The notes beneath the pieces are model-generated. The model saw only the letters and a list, made by a program, of their open reading frames with translations, was not told the origin of the DNA and did not search any database. This document shows, one piece after another, positions 45,875 through 57,420 of a DNA stretch of 64,000 nt. The stretch is from Rhynchopus euleeides (taxonomy: Eukaryota; Euglenozoa; Diplonemea; Diplonemida; Diplonemidae), in contig OY723264.1 of the NCBI GenBank assembly GCA_963210315.1, forward strand, positions 434,001 to 498,000, written 5' to 3'. Numbering within the stretch: position 1 is the first letter of the stretch; each line of letters begins with the position of its first letter. The position numbers were made by a program, and so were the translations under genes.

Positions 45875-45883
45875 CCTATTTCT
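45875..45883 (+). repeat. Right 9-bp target-site duplication of copy B
   Basis: CCTATTTCT, identical to 44998-45006. Confidence 0.92.
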
Positions 45884-45927
45884 TTTCACCGCTGCTGCAG
45901 AACACACGCCCCCTGCCACCACACCAC

Positions 45928-46656
45928 TCATGACTCGAGACAGATCGCCTCTGTCGTACATTCGACATTGTCTGCCGCGTGGTTTCTCTGGAGGAGGGGC
46001 GTCGCCCTGACCCCTGTTGCCAGCTCGCGCCCTGTTGCAATGCCCAACTCACGGATGCGATCGCGGCATGAACGCGTGGCTTCGATGTACTCTTCGTAGG
46101 ATGTGAAGACGCTGCCTGTTGGGGTGAACCGCACTGTGTAGACCGGCGCTGGCGGAAGCGCAGCTTTCAGCCGCCGCCGCGGTGTCCACCTCTGCTTTGC
46201 CGACGATGCTGGCGGCGACGCTGGGTGCTCTGGCGTCTCTGGAGCCAGCGGGGTCAACACCAGCGTGATGGGCATGTTGCGCAGCGACTTGGGCGTGAGG
46301 CACGGCGTGGAAGCAGCCCGCTTTAGAGGCATCGGGTGCATCACCGGCGACGTCAGCACAGTGTGCGAGTTGCGGCGTGGCCTCGGTCGGACCGGCATCA
46401 CTGTCACACATGAAGGGATGGGTGGATCGATGACACACATGCATGCATGTGTGTAGAGATCACAGAACACAACACCCCACCCCCCCCACCCTCCCCTTCA
46501 GGCATCACACAGGAAGACCATACGTGGATCGCGCTGCTTGCGTGACTCCCCCTCGGCGTTCCTGGGATTAGGGGTTGCATGCAGTGCAGGCGGGTCGCTC
46601 TCCGGAAGCGCGACCGCCTCTATCGGGTCGCAGAACCTGCTCCGAGGCGTCTTCAT
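45928..46656 (-). CDS. Hypothetical basic/proline-rich protein, two-exon candidate
   Basis: Proposed exons 46656-46524 and 46400-45928 (201 aa). The donor is GTATGG, close to the GTATGC donors of the paladin-fusion gene, the acceptor is GTGACAG, and the phases join without a shift. The start at 46656 (MKTPRSRFCDP) is the first ATG after an acceptor-like CTGCAG, so more exons may lie upstream; a frame near 46765-46870 (VDVPGKALLKKAACR) is a candidate. The middle is Pro/Ser/Arg-rich (PVRPRPRRNSH, ASTPCLTPKS, WTPRRRLKAALPPAP). The C-terminal part is more ordered (VYTVRFTPTGSVFTSYEEYIEATRS). No family recognised; function unknown. Confidence 0.45.
46433..46454. repeat. Perfect 22-bp palindrome in the candidate intron
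   Basis: An exact dyad whose left half is ACACACATGCA. It lies in the proposed intron of the preceding entry. Confidence 0.7.
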
Positions 46657-47590
46657 CTTTGCCCGCGCCGGCAGTGCCTGCCTGCAGCCACCCCACCACC
46701 CGCCCTTTTCGCTGCCGTTGGGCACACAGCCTGCCCCCCCTTCCCCCGCCCCCCTCCGGATCTCAGAGGCCCAGAAGTGCAAAGGGCTGGCGACCGGGCT
46801 GCCCCTTAGTTCTACAGGCTGCTTTCTTCAACAGAGCCTTGCCTGGAACATCCACAATGCGCTTGGATGAGGGGGATGGTGAGTGCGTCTGAGGTGCACC
46901 TAGCTGCCACCCCCGTGCCCCACCCGGTGTTGGTGGGGGTGGGGCGAGGGCAGCAGAGATCAAGCAAGGCGCAAGGTGGGGGTGCCTTGTGTGGCTCAGC
47001 AATAAACAGATATGCCGTGCGTAAGGGCGATGCCGGCCCGTTCTTCTTCCTGTGGTGGCATGGCTTCTCTTGCGGAGTGCGGTGTGTGAGTGTAGGGGGG
47101 TTATCAAGAGTTAAGGCACGGACAGTAGCACCTCCCCTTCAGTATCGCACTCACGAAGGATTCCCCAAAACGACGTGACACCACACGGGGCGGGGGACGC
47201 GAGCTTTGAATTTTGAAGGAGGGAAGCGGGGGGGGTGGGGGGGGGGGAGAGGGGCACTTTCTCTGTCGGGGATGCGTCCATACTCTCTCCGCTGAGGCCT
47301 CAACCTTCGATGTTTTGCCTGATACGCCACCACCTCTCCTCCTGTGTGCACTGCAGAGGCCCCTCCCGGCGTCAAACTGTTTTTTTTGACACCGATTGAT
47401 GTAGAGATTTGCCACACACGGCGGCCAGAACCTGTGGGATATCTCACACGCCCCTGGCCACCGTGCGCAGGCCGAAGGGGTGTTCCTTTCTGGGCTTTTT
47501 TAAATGTGAACAGACTATACCAAAGCAAACGAGCGAAGGAGTCGGGGGGAGGGGTGGTGGTGGTGGCGGGGGAGGTATTTTCTTTGGAAT
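46657..47590. other. Mostly non-coding; possible upstream exons of the 46-kb gene
   Basis: One protein-like frame at about 46765-46870 on the minus strand, otherwise low-complexity G/C runs. No independent gene supported. Confidence 0.4.
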
Positions 47591-47594
47591 TTCA

Positions 47595-47714
47595 GGGGGG
47601 GGGGGTCCTCGCGGGTCCTTATGCTTCGTTATTCTTCGTCAGTTTTCCCCGGGTTTCCTTAGGAAATGCACCAAAAATGCACTGACGATCACCCCCGTAG
47701 CGAAGACCCCCCCC
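47595..47714. mobile_element. Small MITE with GGGGGTC..TCGC-type ends
   Basis: The left end is a G-run then TCCTCGCGGG. The right end is GTAGCGAAGACCCCCC, matching the right end of the satellite block at 40906. The inside carries AATGCACCAAAAATGCAC, like the sequence next to the satellite start (20194-20210). No clean target duplication can be read through the G-runs. Confidence 0.45.
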
Positions 47715-50700
47715 AGGGGATAATTCAGGGGGCGGGGGGTCGGCAATCCCTCAAGGGCGGCCTCGGGGTGAAGGGTAGTGTGAGGTAGGGATAAAAGCTG
47801 CGGTGAGGGCCAGGGGAATCGGCACTCGGGGGGGGGGGGGGTTGATTGTCGAGAGTGAATGGAAAAGCAAGTCTCCCAGCACTTTCTCGCCATGTTACCC
47901 AGGGGAATCGGCACTCGGAGGGGGGGGGGGTCCGTGCATGATCATGCAGTCTGTTGGAGAAGCAAACAAAATTATGAACCTGAGAAACGAGTGGAGGGCT
48001 CACCGAAACACAATCTTTAATAAAGATATGCCGGTGTGGTGTTGTCTGTGTGCCCAAAAGCCGGTGCGGTGCAAACCAAAAAAAAAGAAGACAAGTCCTG
48101 CAGCCCTGCTGCAGGGTATTGATTTTTTGCTCCTAAAATAGCGCTGCCACTCGCCCCTCCGCCCCGCCATCCTTTTGACACTGAGACAGGACCCTGGTGG
48201 TCTAAAAGGCAAGCTTGCGAAATCACAAGCTAAAGTGGCTGTGTGCAACAGGCAATACCCACCATGTCCTCCTGCATTCGGCCTCGCTGGAAAGCCTCAG
48301 GAAGAGAATTTGAAGAAATATGACACGCAATGGCACCTGATCACATGAGCTGACCTGAGTTCACCGTAGTTTCGGCGGGTTTGGCGGAGTTTAGCAATGG
48401 TTTGGCCGGAAAACTCAGAGGGGATCAGGCGAATGTCATGAAGTACACGACTATCTTCTTGTGATGTAAGATGTTGTCGGGCATGACCTGGAGACCACCG
48501 TGTAAGTCCCACCTCCCCTGCTGGCGCGAAAAGGGGCAGCAAAACGGGGATAGACATAAAAAAAACTCCCCATTCGGGTGGTATCGCATTTGGATTCAGA
48601 TCGAACTGCACTGTGCTGAAGGAGGGTAATGTTGTACGATGGCAAGAAGTGCCTTGTGGTGATGCAATAAAACAGAAAAAGCAGAGGGTGGGGATGTGGG
48701 TGATATTTTGCTCTGACGTGTGGGCGAAGAAACTGGGCCTGGCAACAATTTCGGTGTCACGCTGGATCAGTTTCGGCATGAAAGCAGAAGGCGCTAAGAA
48801 GCTGGAGAAAAAATGCGAGAGAGAGAGAGAGAGAGAAATCGGCAAAAAAAAGTCAACGAAAGAGAGAGGAGTGCTCGTGATAGCTGTCTCTCGGCTCCAG
48901 AAAGCACAGGAGGGTGTTCAGGGGAATTGGGACACATCAGCCGACATTACTATTGGCAGAACGAATAGCGAGCCTTTCGCACCAAAAAAAATCATCGTGG
49001 GCGTCAGGTATGCTGCACACCATACGCTAGCAGACACCGTTTGTACAACCCTCAAGCTCTTTTTCGAACGACGGCACAACAGCCTCTGCCGTGCAGGATA
49101 ACGCAGCACTACGTACATGTTGCAAGAAGGCGTTGTACTCCACAATAGCCTCGGCACGTTGGTCTTTTGAAGAAAATCCGTTTTGGAAAAAAAATACCCC
49201 CCCCCTCGAAGCTAAAGAATCGGGAAATAAAAACAGTCAGGCGACAGTCAAACAAAAAGTTGGGGGAGGGAGTCGGGAGGAAGGTCGAGCAGAGGTAAAA
49301 GGTACAGTGCTAACCCTCCGTTCACTCGAGTAAAATCAGTCAGTAAGGGGGGGGTGAGGGCCTTCAGCCCAATAATACTACCCCCAACCAGTGATGCATT
49401 GATGCAGGGTACTCCGGATATTCGTCCGAAACATCGAGGAATGAGTGGTGGCCTCCGTCCTCGTACTGGCATGCAGACAGCCTGCACAAGAAGATTGCTA
49501 TAGTCACCCAAGTGCACGCAACATCGCAGAACTTCGCAACTCTGCTGGGTGCACAGTGTGCATTGTCCGCTCTGGAGCTGTGCTTTTTTTTTGTGTGGAA
49601 ACCCGCTTCAGCAAATCTACTATTGTCAGATCATTTGAACCAAACCGGGGGAGGGGTGCAGGGCACGGGTTCTCACTGGTTGCATTCAGAACAAAGATAG
49701 AGCCATCAGATGGTGTGGGAGCATTCGCCCTGTGCCAGACTCACAGCGTGCCACCTATGATAAGGCAGACCGCTTCCCTGCACTCTAGAGCGAAGGTCTC
49801 CCAGTGCCCCGATGTAGGACGGTGTACAGGATGGCCAAACATGGGCATCCCCTCAGGTGGCCAGACAGAAGACAGAGTGGTATGGATTGTGCATTGCGGG
49901 CAGACAATCGTTCCTAGAAGAAAGCACAGCTCGACTCGCGAAGCTCCTTCACTGGTTTGCGACATCTCGGTCGCTCGGAGTCACGCCGGACTATCGTAGT
50001 AAAATGGCACTTCAGTTCTTCACTCACCCGCACATGCTTGTTGCACTCAGTTTGAGAAAGCAGAAGGGGAGGCATATCCCTTTGTAATAAAAAGGACAGT
50101 CGACCAGGCGGTCTGCTCTGAACTGCTAACAACGGCATCGTTGGGTGTCAACACGGGACCTACCCCTCTGGGCCAGATCAACGAGTCAAAAGCGAAGAAC
50201 GCAAAGGAAAGGCGGAGACTTTTCGGCCGGAATTCGGGAGTGCCCTTCCACCCCCCCGAATCCTGCCGAGTTCCACACGACAACAACAAATTATGCCCCG
50301 CTGGGTCGTGAAGCGACAGGTCTCCTCACCCACTGCTTGCAGTGGGTTTGGTGGAGCACCACTTCCCATCCGGTAGTGTGATGGAGTAGGTGGAGCTGAG
50401 GGGGGGTCGCAAGACCCAGCCAAAGGCACATAAGGTTTTCATTCGAGTAGAACTGGGATCGAAAAAGCCTCCCTCGCTGGGCTGGGTCGGGATCTTACCG
50501 CTTTTCCTCTCGTGCCGTCCTACGTTCTCTTTTGGGTGGTGTGTCCACTCCGTCAGCAGTGTCACAGCCACCTATTTCATTTTGGATGTGTGGTGCACCC
50601 ACAGAGGCCCGTGAATATCGAAAGGGCCGGTTCACTCCGCAACAAGGAACACTGTTCGCTAGAAACTGAAGTTTCGGTTCAAATAACCACAAGAGGAATG

Positions 50701-51640
50701 ATGTGCGAGAGAGAAAGAGGGAGGGACAGCTGCGACAACACAACCACCCTCTAAAAGCGTAGAAATCGCGTTCCCTTCTTCCCTATTTGGCGCGTGACAA
50801 TGCCACAACCCGATAGCCTGCTGTTTGTAGGTGTGGATCACGGAAAGGAGCAGAGCCATCGGAAGAAACCCTACACTTGTAAAACAGTTGCGATTCACAG
50901 AGAAAGAGAAACGCACTTTTTGTTTAGTGCGACCTGTGTTGTCAGTTTTTGTTTTGTTTAGTGTGGTTTTGCTTGCTTTGTTTTGGGGGCTTCCCTCTTC
51001 AGCGGGCTCGCTTCAGAGGGCTCAACACAGGCGAGGTTCAGTCCTCTGTGATGCGCTTACGTTGGGGGCCGGTTGGTTGCCCCCCCGGCCCCCAGTACTT
51101 CGGGCCGCGTCAGGCGCTGCGGCGCCACGGCGACGCACTGTCCCGTTCAGGCCCAGTACCGTTAAAATTTAACATTGCACGCACAATGTGGCACCATCTC
51201 AGGTCTAACTGGCCCTGGGTCTGACTATCTCTCATCATTCGCTGAAGAGACACTGCCGGGGGAGGGGTACGAAGAGTACGCGTCGAAACCGGTGTTAGGG
51301 GGGATCCTTCAGGAGTACGATGCTGGAGGGGGGAGATGCTGTCGCCAGTTCAGGCTGGCAAATGAATTTTCATGCCACCGCACAAGGCACACACACACAC
51401 ATCACGAAATTGCCGGGCACCGGCAGATGGGGCCTAACTCTCGGGAGGACGGGTGAGAATTTGACGGGAGTCCTGACGGGCAGGTAGCCCCGATTTGTCC
51501 GCGGCGTATGGCACACTATTCGACCATCGCTATATAGCGTCGAAATCCAAGGCTCTCTGATGCGAACTCGATAGCGCGTGCTCGCGCAGATGGTAAGCAA
51601 AGGGGCTTGCTCGTTAAAAGACTGGAATACATGCACAAAA
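47715..51640. other. Long non-coding stretch, no supported gene
   Basis: Nearly 4 kb with no recognisable protein. It contains CCAGGGGAATCGGCACTCGG twice (47810-47829 and 47899-47918), the inverted copy of the 2.9-kb short repeat (47841-47877), a GA microsatellite (48817-48838), and a diverged relative of the 9.15-9.32-kb segment at about 50302-50430. Reading frames up to 184 codons (for example 49445-49999) have no conserved motifs. Spliced genes with short exons cannot be excluded. Confidence 0.45.
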
Positions 51641-51649
51641 CGATCCCTT

Positions 51650-51791
51650 GGGGGTCTTCGCTCCGGGTCAATTTGGGTCAACTTGGGTCAATTTGGGTCA
51701 CCCTGGGGTTTTTCACCTTAGGAAAATGGGGGGCTTCGCTCCGGGTCAATCTGGGTCAGCTTGGGTCAGTGACCCGGAGCGAAGCCCCCCC
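51650..51791. repeat. Nested palindromic MITE-like repeat with GGGTCA iterations
   Basis: GGGGGGCTTCGCTCCGGGTC (51730) pairs with GACCCGGAGCGAAGCCCCCC at 51771-51790. A second, related left end (GGGGGTCTTCGCTCCGGGTC) lies at 51655. The interior repeats TTGGGTCAA-type words. The ends resemble the GGGGGTCTTCGC termini seen elsewhere. TTAGG words occur beside both inner copies, but no clean duplication can be fixed. Confidence 0.55.
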
Positions 51792-52020
51792 TTAGGTGAC
51801 CAAAAATAGGTGAAAAATTTTGCCTATTTTCCCTTGTGTCAAACTTGGAGTCTGACCCAAAAATCGGAATCTGTGACCCATGGTTTATATGGGCAAACCT
51901 GAAAATTTCCGACTTTTTCCTCAATTTTTCCCACTTCCTGGCCATACCTTTCCCGACCCAAAATCAAACAAATGCAGCGGAAAATGGCCAAAAATAGGCC
52001 AAAAAACCCCAAAATTTTTT

Positions 52021-52075
52021 CCGGGGGGCTTCGCCCCCCGGTCCCCCCTTGCGTGGGGGGCTTCGCCCCCCACGC
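52021..52075. repeat. Two adjacent G/C hairpins with TTC loops
   Basis: CCGGGGGGC-TTC-GCCCCCCGG (52021-52041) and GCGTGGGGGGC-TTC-GCCCCCCACGC (52051-52075). They have the same stem core as the interspersed G-rich hairpin modules but a different loop and no shared tail. Confidence 0.75.
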
Positions 52076-53887
52076 CACACGCACCTCCCGGCCGGTGGCC
52101 GGTTCGGTCGTCGTCGGCTGCGCTCAAAGGGCGTGCGGTAGCCGACGCCCTTTTGTGCTCGCCTCCTCCTCCCACACTTCAGTGTGTCGTTTCAGGTGAC
52201 TCCGTGTTCCTGCTTTGTTCTTCTGTCGACTGGGACGGGCCAGTCCTCGTGGGTTGCCGCCCGGTGTGTCCTCCCCTGGGACCCCCTCCTCCTCCCACCA
52301 CTTGCATCTGGTTCAGCTTCAGTGAGAGCTGAGCGGGAGCCATACTTGCTCTCTTGGACCAATTGTTCGCAGTCCTGCATCATGACGAGTTAGGTATTGC
52401 CCAGTCGCAGCCATCCCCCGTCCCAGGTGTTCTCCCGTGGGCCAGCTCACCATCTGCAGGTCACCCCGTCACACACCAGTGGGCAGGCCCTGTCAACAAA
52501 ATCGATGTGACTGCTCTTGCCGCAGGGCAACGGATGTGGGCCTGCATTGCATCCTGTTGCCGCTCAGTTCTGTTCCCACGGGAGCTTCTTCTTGCGCCGC
52601 AGATCGAACAGCCTTTCGTGTGGTCGGCGCCGATCTTGTATAGAACGTAGGCAGTAGGCTGCTGTGGGTGACCTGCAGGTTACCCGTCCCTTTCGTGTAG
52701 GCAGCGCGAGAGGTGCGATGTTTTTGTGGGAGCACGGCAGCTGCCCCACACTCCATGCTGCTCTCTTGTCTGCTGTTTATGTTGAACAAGGTCTGGCTGC
52801 CAGTGATCTCGCTGGGGGTCGGGCAAACTAAAAAAGAGGTCGGGCACAGGGTGGCCGAGCTCGCGAGAAAAAAAGTGCAGCCCAACCCCGCCCCGACTTC
52901 CCGTGGTATGATGCAAACAGGATCGAATGCACGGCCACAGAACATTTTCACCCAATTCGAGAGGCACCGGATGTTGCTGCCTTTGGTCGTCCTGCTGGAT
53001 CAAAAATCAGGAATCCAGCCCCCCAGCCGCCGGAGGCCACGGTAGTGAACATCCTGAAAGTCTTCGAAGCCTAGTCCCCACACCGGTTGGTGCTGTTGCA
53101 CATTCCAGGCGGGGATGGTCCTTCGCTTGGGGCATGATGAGGTGCGCTTCGATGAACACCATCAAGCCCCCAGCATGCCGTTGGGTTTTCATACGCTGCG
53201 GCGCATGAAAACTCGGCCACAAGGCCGAACCCAAAAGCCCCAAAATCTGACCCGGGAGGTAGGGCCGAGGGTAGGGCCATGCCACCCCTGGCGGCCCACC
53301 CTCCCAAACAATTACAGAAAAAGGGAGGTGGGGCCGCGGCCCCCTGCCAGCCCTGGCACGGGATCACTGCTGGCGGGTAGTTCAGGCTCGTGGCCCTCCT
53401 CGTTCCGATAGCCCCTCGGACATCCAAATGATTCACGTGCAGCAGCCCATGCGCAGAGAACGGTGTGCCGTCTTGTACAGCAACTGTTGGACAACTGTTG
53501 AAATCGTTTTTCACCAAAAAAAATCACTCTGCGGGCCAAGTCGAAGATTTTTCTGGGGACTTTTGGTGTCCCCAATTTTTCAATTTTCGAAAAATAAGCT
53601 CACTTTGCTAAACTGGACCCAACTCCCCACACTCTTTTTTTCCGACTTTTTCACGGGTTTTTTCCGGTTTTTTTTGGTTTTTTTTGGCGGATGGAGCGAA
53701 GACCCCCCTTGTAAAGTAAAAAGGGGCTGACCCCAGCCCAGAGTGAAGCAGGCATGCCGCCCATTCTTTGTGAAGCCCCCAACACCGTCTGCCATGCAGG
53801 GCTGCCATAGAGTTCAGGGCGCATGCATCGATTCTACTTTGAATTGCGGCATTTTTTTAAAAAAAAATTGGTTCACATTTTCCGACG
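52076..53887. other. Non-coding stretch with repeat fragments
   Basis: No supported gene. A truncated G-rich hairpin module lies at 53018-53056, keeping half the stem and the CCGCCGGAGGCCACGGTAGT tail. A lone AGCGAAGACCCCCC end at 53696 matches the right end of the satellite block. Confidence 0.5.
53018..53056 (+). repeat. Truncated G-rich hairpin module
   Basis: Only the right half of the stem (CCCCCCAG) and the conserved tail remain. Confidence 0.75.
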
Positions 53888-54255
53888 TACCTGGGACCCC
53901 CCGTGTATAAGTCCCCCCCCCTTACCCCCGTGTTTAAGTCCCCCCCTGGGGGTCTGGCAGGGGGGGGACTTAAACACAGGGGGACCTAAACACGGGGGTG
54001 AGCTGGTCTGGAGGGTCATCAGGTGGCCCCTAGGCCCTCCAGGTGCTGTCAGAGTCGAAAAGTGGGGTGCCAAAAGTCCATCCGGACCGGAATTACCCCC
54101 CTACGACAGCAGAGGAAGAGGTCTTCTTGGTCTCCACTGTGCCACCCCCGTGTTTAAGCCCCCCCTGTGTTTAGGTCCGCCCCCCCCGTGTTTAAGTCCC
54201 CCCCGGCCGAAAATCGCCTCCAGGGGGGGGACTTAAACACGGGGGGTCCCAGGTA
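53888..54255. mobile_element. MITE with TA duplication and iterated subterminal motifs
   Basis: About 368 bp. The left end is TA then CCTGGGACCCCCCGTGTA; the right end, on the reverse strand, is TA then CCTGGGACCCCCCGTGTT. A TA duplication is consistent with Tc1/mariner-type mobilisation. The motif CCCCCGTGTTTAAGTCCCC, or its complement, recurs about five times inside, as transposase-binding iterations do in some MITEs. No coding capacity. Confidence 0.75.
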
Positions 54256-55505
54256 CAATTGTAATGACGTGATGCACACAAAACCACTACCGAATGGAAA
54301 GGAGAGAATGACATATCCCCGAGAACGGACTGGTGATATCAGAAGAAATTAGGAGGGGAGGAGGGGGGACAGGCTTCGGAATAAAAGTTAGTGGCCCCGA
54401 CCCGGGGCCCTGCAGCTGGGGGAGGGGGGGTGAGGTTACCCCTTGGGTGGGCGTTCCCTCGAGGAAAAGAGGCAACATGGGCCTTGTGGCACCAACACGA
54501 GGTGAAAGATGGGCAACTCGTAGCCAAATTGGCCCCACCACGAACCGCACGGATTCCAAGCAGCCAGATCGAGACACGATTTTTTTTGGAAAACCCGAGG
54601 AGGAGGGTCCGGGAGCCTGGTGGGCGATAGCCTCGGAGGAGCATCCGTATATACCAGAAAGGTGATGCCGTATCTACGACTACACCGTGCAACCCGCTGC
54701 GCACACCACTCCGTGAGGAGCTGATAAGGAGTGGCGTGGCGGGTATGGCGTGCCGGCGAGTCGGGGCCCCTGCTTCAGGAAGGCCGCATGCCTTCGTGGC
54801 ATCTCTGCCTGTGTGGAAAACCCACTGTGTGTAGCCGGGGGCTTGCACCCGACAACCTGGACAGGTTCAGTGACAAAGCCCTGGCTGTTGAGCGAGGGGC
54901 ACTCTCCATCCCCCCTCTCCCCTCCCTCCCCCGGGCCACGAACGGCACAAAGATGGGTCCATGGAGGGGCCGGGGAGTGGAGCGGAAGGACGGGGAGGCG
55001 CCCCTCCCCTGACCCAATTCATTGCTCGGATTCTGGGAGTGTCCCCTGCGGGCCCCGACCCGGGGCACGGGGGCCTGAAAACCCCCGTTTTATTATTCCC
55101 AAGGGGGGGGAAGGGGGGTGGGGGAGCACTCCAACAACTCGAATTCAGTGATGCTGCTTTCGTATGCGGTGCCCGCTGGGCGCTGAGCTACGCCCAGCAT
55201 CTGCCATATTTTTGTTGGGAAAAATCACATGAGTCTTTGAACCCTACTGAACAACGCCAACATCCGTTGATGTTGATGCGCTGATTTTTTTCCCCGTCAA
55301 AATAAAGCACAGCTCGAATGGTGTGATGTAAATCGACAGTCAGCCACTTCTGAGCCCCCCGAGGCGGGGGTGATACTGTCGAGAAAGTCAAGGTACCAGA
55401 GCACCTCCACTTAACTCGAAAAGTGGAGACATGGGGGGGGGGGGGGGGTGATAGGTAAGAAAATCTGTTTGTTTTTTGAAAAAGAGCGCTCCAGTTCAAA
55501 AAAGT
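54256..55505. other. Non-coding stretch, no supported gene
   Basis: GGCCCCGACCCGGGGC-type words occur at 54391 and 55049, with G/C homopolymers. No reading frame shows a family signature. Confidence 0.45.
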
Positions 55506-55507
55506 TA

Positions 55508-57267
55508 CAGGGGGGGGTCAAATAAACGTACTTAGTACTACTATTCGGCGAACGCGCGGGCCTAAATCGACCTCGCCAGAAAATTAATAAATAGTTTGCG
55601 AGCGAATAGACGTACTAAGTACGTCTATTCAACTTTTCCTAAAAACGCTGTTTGCAGGGGCTCTGCGGGGCTGTTTGGTCCACCAGGGGCGCGCTGGTCA
55701 CTGCTGTCGTCCGTCTCTCACTTCTTCTGCCTTCCGGTCGAGTATCCGCTCTGTTCTCGTCCTACCACTCGCCCCTCATTTGGTTTCGTACCGTTTTGAT
55801 TTGTATTGCCCCCCCCCCCCCTGGTTGACATTCTTGTTGAGTTAGTGAAAGCATACACAGTTCATCAGAGCTGTCAGCTTCACTGTCGGTGGTTGGTTGG
55901 TGCGTTGATGCTTAAAAAAAAGATGTGAAAAAGACAAGCCACAACCAGCACGCCCCAACTTACTTCTTCTTCAAGTTCTTGGGCTTGCTGGGGCAAGTCT
56001 GCATGTTGTGCCCAGGCTTCCTACACCCTTTGCAGAGCCTGCGGTGTTTGTTGGGAGTCTGGGTGGTCGGGGACGCTGCGCGCTTCTTTTCGGAGGACTG
56101 GGAGGACTGGGAAGGCTGTGTCTGTGTGAGAGAGTTCACACGAACCGGCTTCGCCCATGCCAAGATGCTTGACTGTTGGGTTGGCTGAGACACAACTTTC
56201 TTTTGGGTGGACTGCTTCTCTGTGCTCTCTTTTGCCTTCCCGTCCAACCCAGGTTCAAGGTCCGCACCACCAGCCTCAGGGGATGTTTCTGTGCTTGGTG
56301 CGAAGGTGAGGTCCGGACAAAGGGAGCTCTTCACGAACCCGTCCTCCTCACCCGACACCTTCAGCACGTACCCCATATCCCGCAAGCGCTCGGCTACCAG
56401 CGTGCCCTGGCCCGGGCCAGTTGGTTGAAGGAAGGCCGGGGAGCGCATGGCGGTGGCCCATCCTCGAATATCTTGAACAGGAGGCATTCCATCAGCAGGA
56501 GGCACATGAAAGCATCGGACGTCATCATTATGTCGGACACCAGCCGAAGCTATTGGCTCTGTTGGTGGATGGTGAAATCTGGGCAGTTGGATTGCGGGTT
56601 TGCGGGCGTGTGTTGATCAGTGCTGCACAACAGGAGAGAATGTCAAACAACGTCAGGGAAGGGGGCTGCGGGGGGTGGGGGGTGGGCTCAGCTGGTCCTC
56701 GAAGGCTACATCTATGGTGAGGTGTGTCTGGGGCCATCCGTCCACATCTTCTCGTTGGTGGTAGGGACTGCGGACGCCGTAGATGAGGAGTCGTTTAATG
56801 CGCGCCGCTCTTCAGCAGTGATTTTGACGCCTCTGGACCCCAGGAGTTTGCGGGTTTCCGGGTTTGCGGTCTTCAGCAGTGGTTCTGATGCCTCTGGACC
56901 GCAGGAGTTTGCGGGTTCGCTGGTTTCCCGTCCGTATGTGTCTGAGGGGGGATGCCCCGATTCCCTTCGTCACGACATATCTTTGAGCGTAGGTCACTTC
57001 CCCCCTCTACGGACCCCGTGCACCCTGGTTCCCCTAAGTGGCACCAATAGACCCCGTTGTCCCCATTCCTTGCCCCAAAGTTTGCAGATTTGTGTGTCTC
57101 CAAAAAGAAAATCTCAAAAAAAACGAAAAATTTCCCCAAAAAAAAAGGGTGAAAAGTAAGTACTACTATTCAACGGCCCAACGTGCCCCAGAGCCCCAAA
57201 AAAATAAGTACTACTATTCGGCTAAGTACTACTATTCAACTAAGTACGTTTATTTGACCCCCCCCTG
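55508..57267. mobile_element. 1.76-kb TIR element with TA duplication and a zinc-knuckle ORF
   Basis: The ends are 29 bp of perfect inverted repeat beginning CAGGGGGGGGTCAAATAAAC, flanked by TA (55506-55507 and 57268-57269). Subterminal ACTACTATTCGGC words repeat near both ends. A perfect dyad GAATAGACGTAC-TAA-GTACGTCTATTC lies at 55602-55628. One coding segment with a CCHC knuckle is on the minus strand. Only 15 bp separate this element from the TA of the next. Confidence 0.8.
55960..56485 (-). CDS. Zinc-knuckle protein segment inside the 1.76-kb element
   Basis: An open frame of about 175 codons ending at 55960. The only in-frame ATGs are internal, so the true start is uncertain and the upstream part may be spliced: another frame at about 56480-56545 reads MMTSDAFMCLLLMECLLF. 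The C-terminus has a CCHC knuckle (CKGCRKPGHNMQTC, spacing C-x2-C-x4-H-x4-C) followed by a Lys-rich end. The middle is Gln/Ser/Thr-rich with SILAWAKPV. Such knuckles end many transposases as well as other nucleic-acid-binding proteins. Given the flanking TIRs, a fragment of the element's own protein is most likely. No catalytic domain is visible. Confidence 0.5.
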
Positions 57268-57420
57268 TAAAGAGAAGTCAGCTACACGGTGGGATCTTGT
57301 AAATTTTACATGTATAACTACAAGTATATACATGTATTATACATGTATAATACTTGCATGTCAACTACCGTATACGTAAATATTTTGGAACGTAAATATT
57401 ATGGAACGTAAATATTATGG

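Noticed and set aside
49445-49999. A 184-codon plus-strand ORF
   Set aside because: No motif, no splice-supported extension and no paralog; not distinguishable from chance in this base composition.
55960-56055. The CCHC knuckle as evidence of a retroelement gag remnant
   Set aside because: The surrounding 29-bp TIRs and TA duplication point to a DNA transposon, and no other retroelement parts are nearby.
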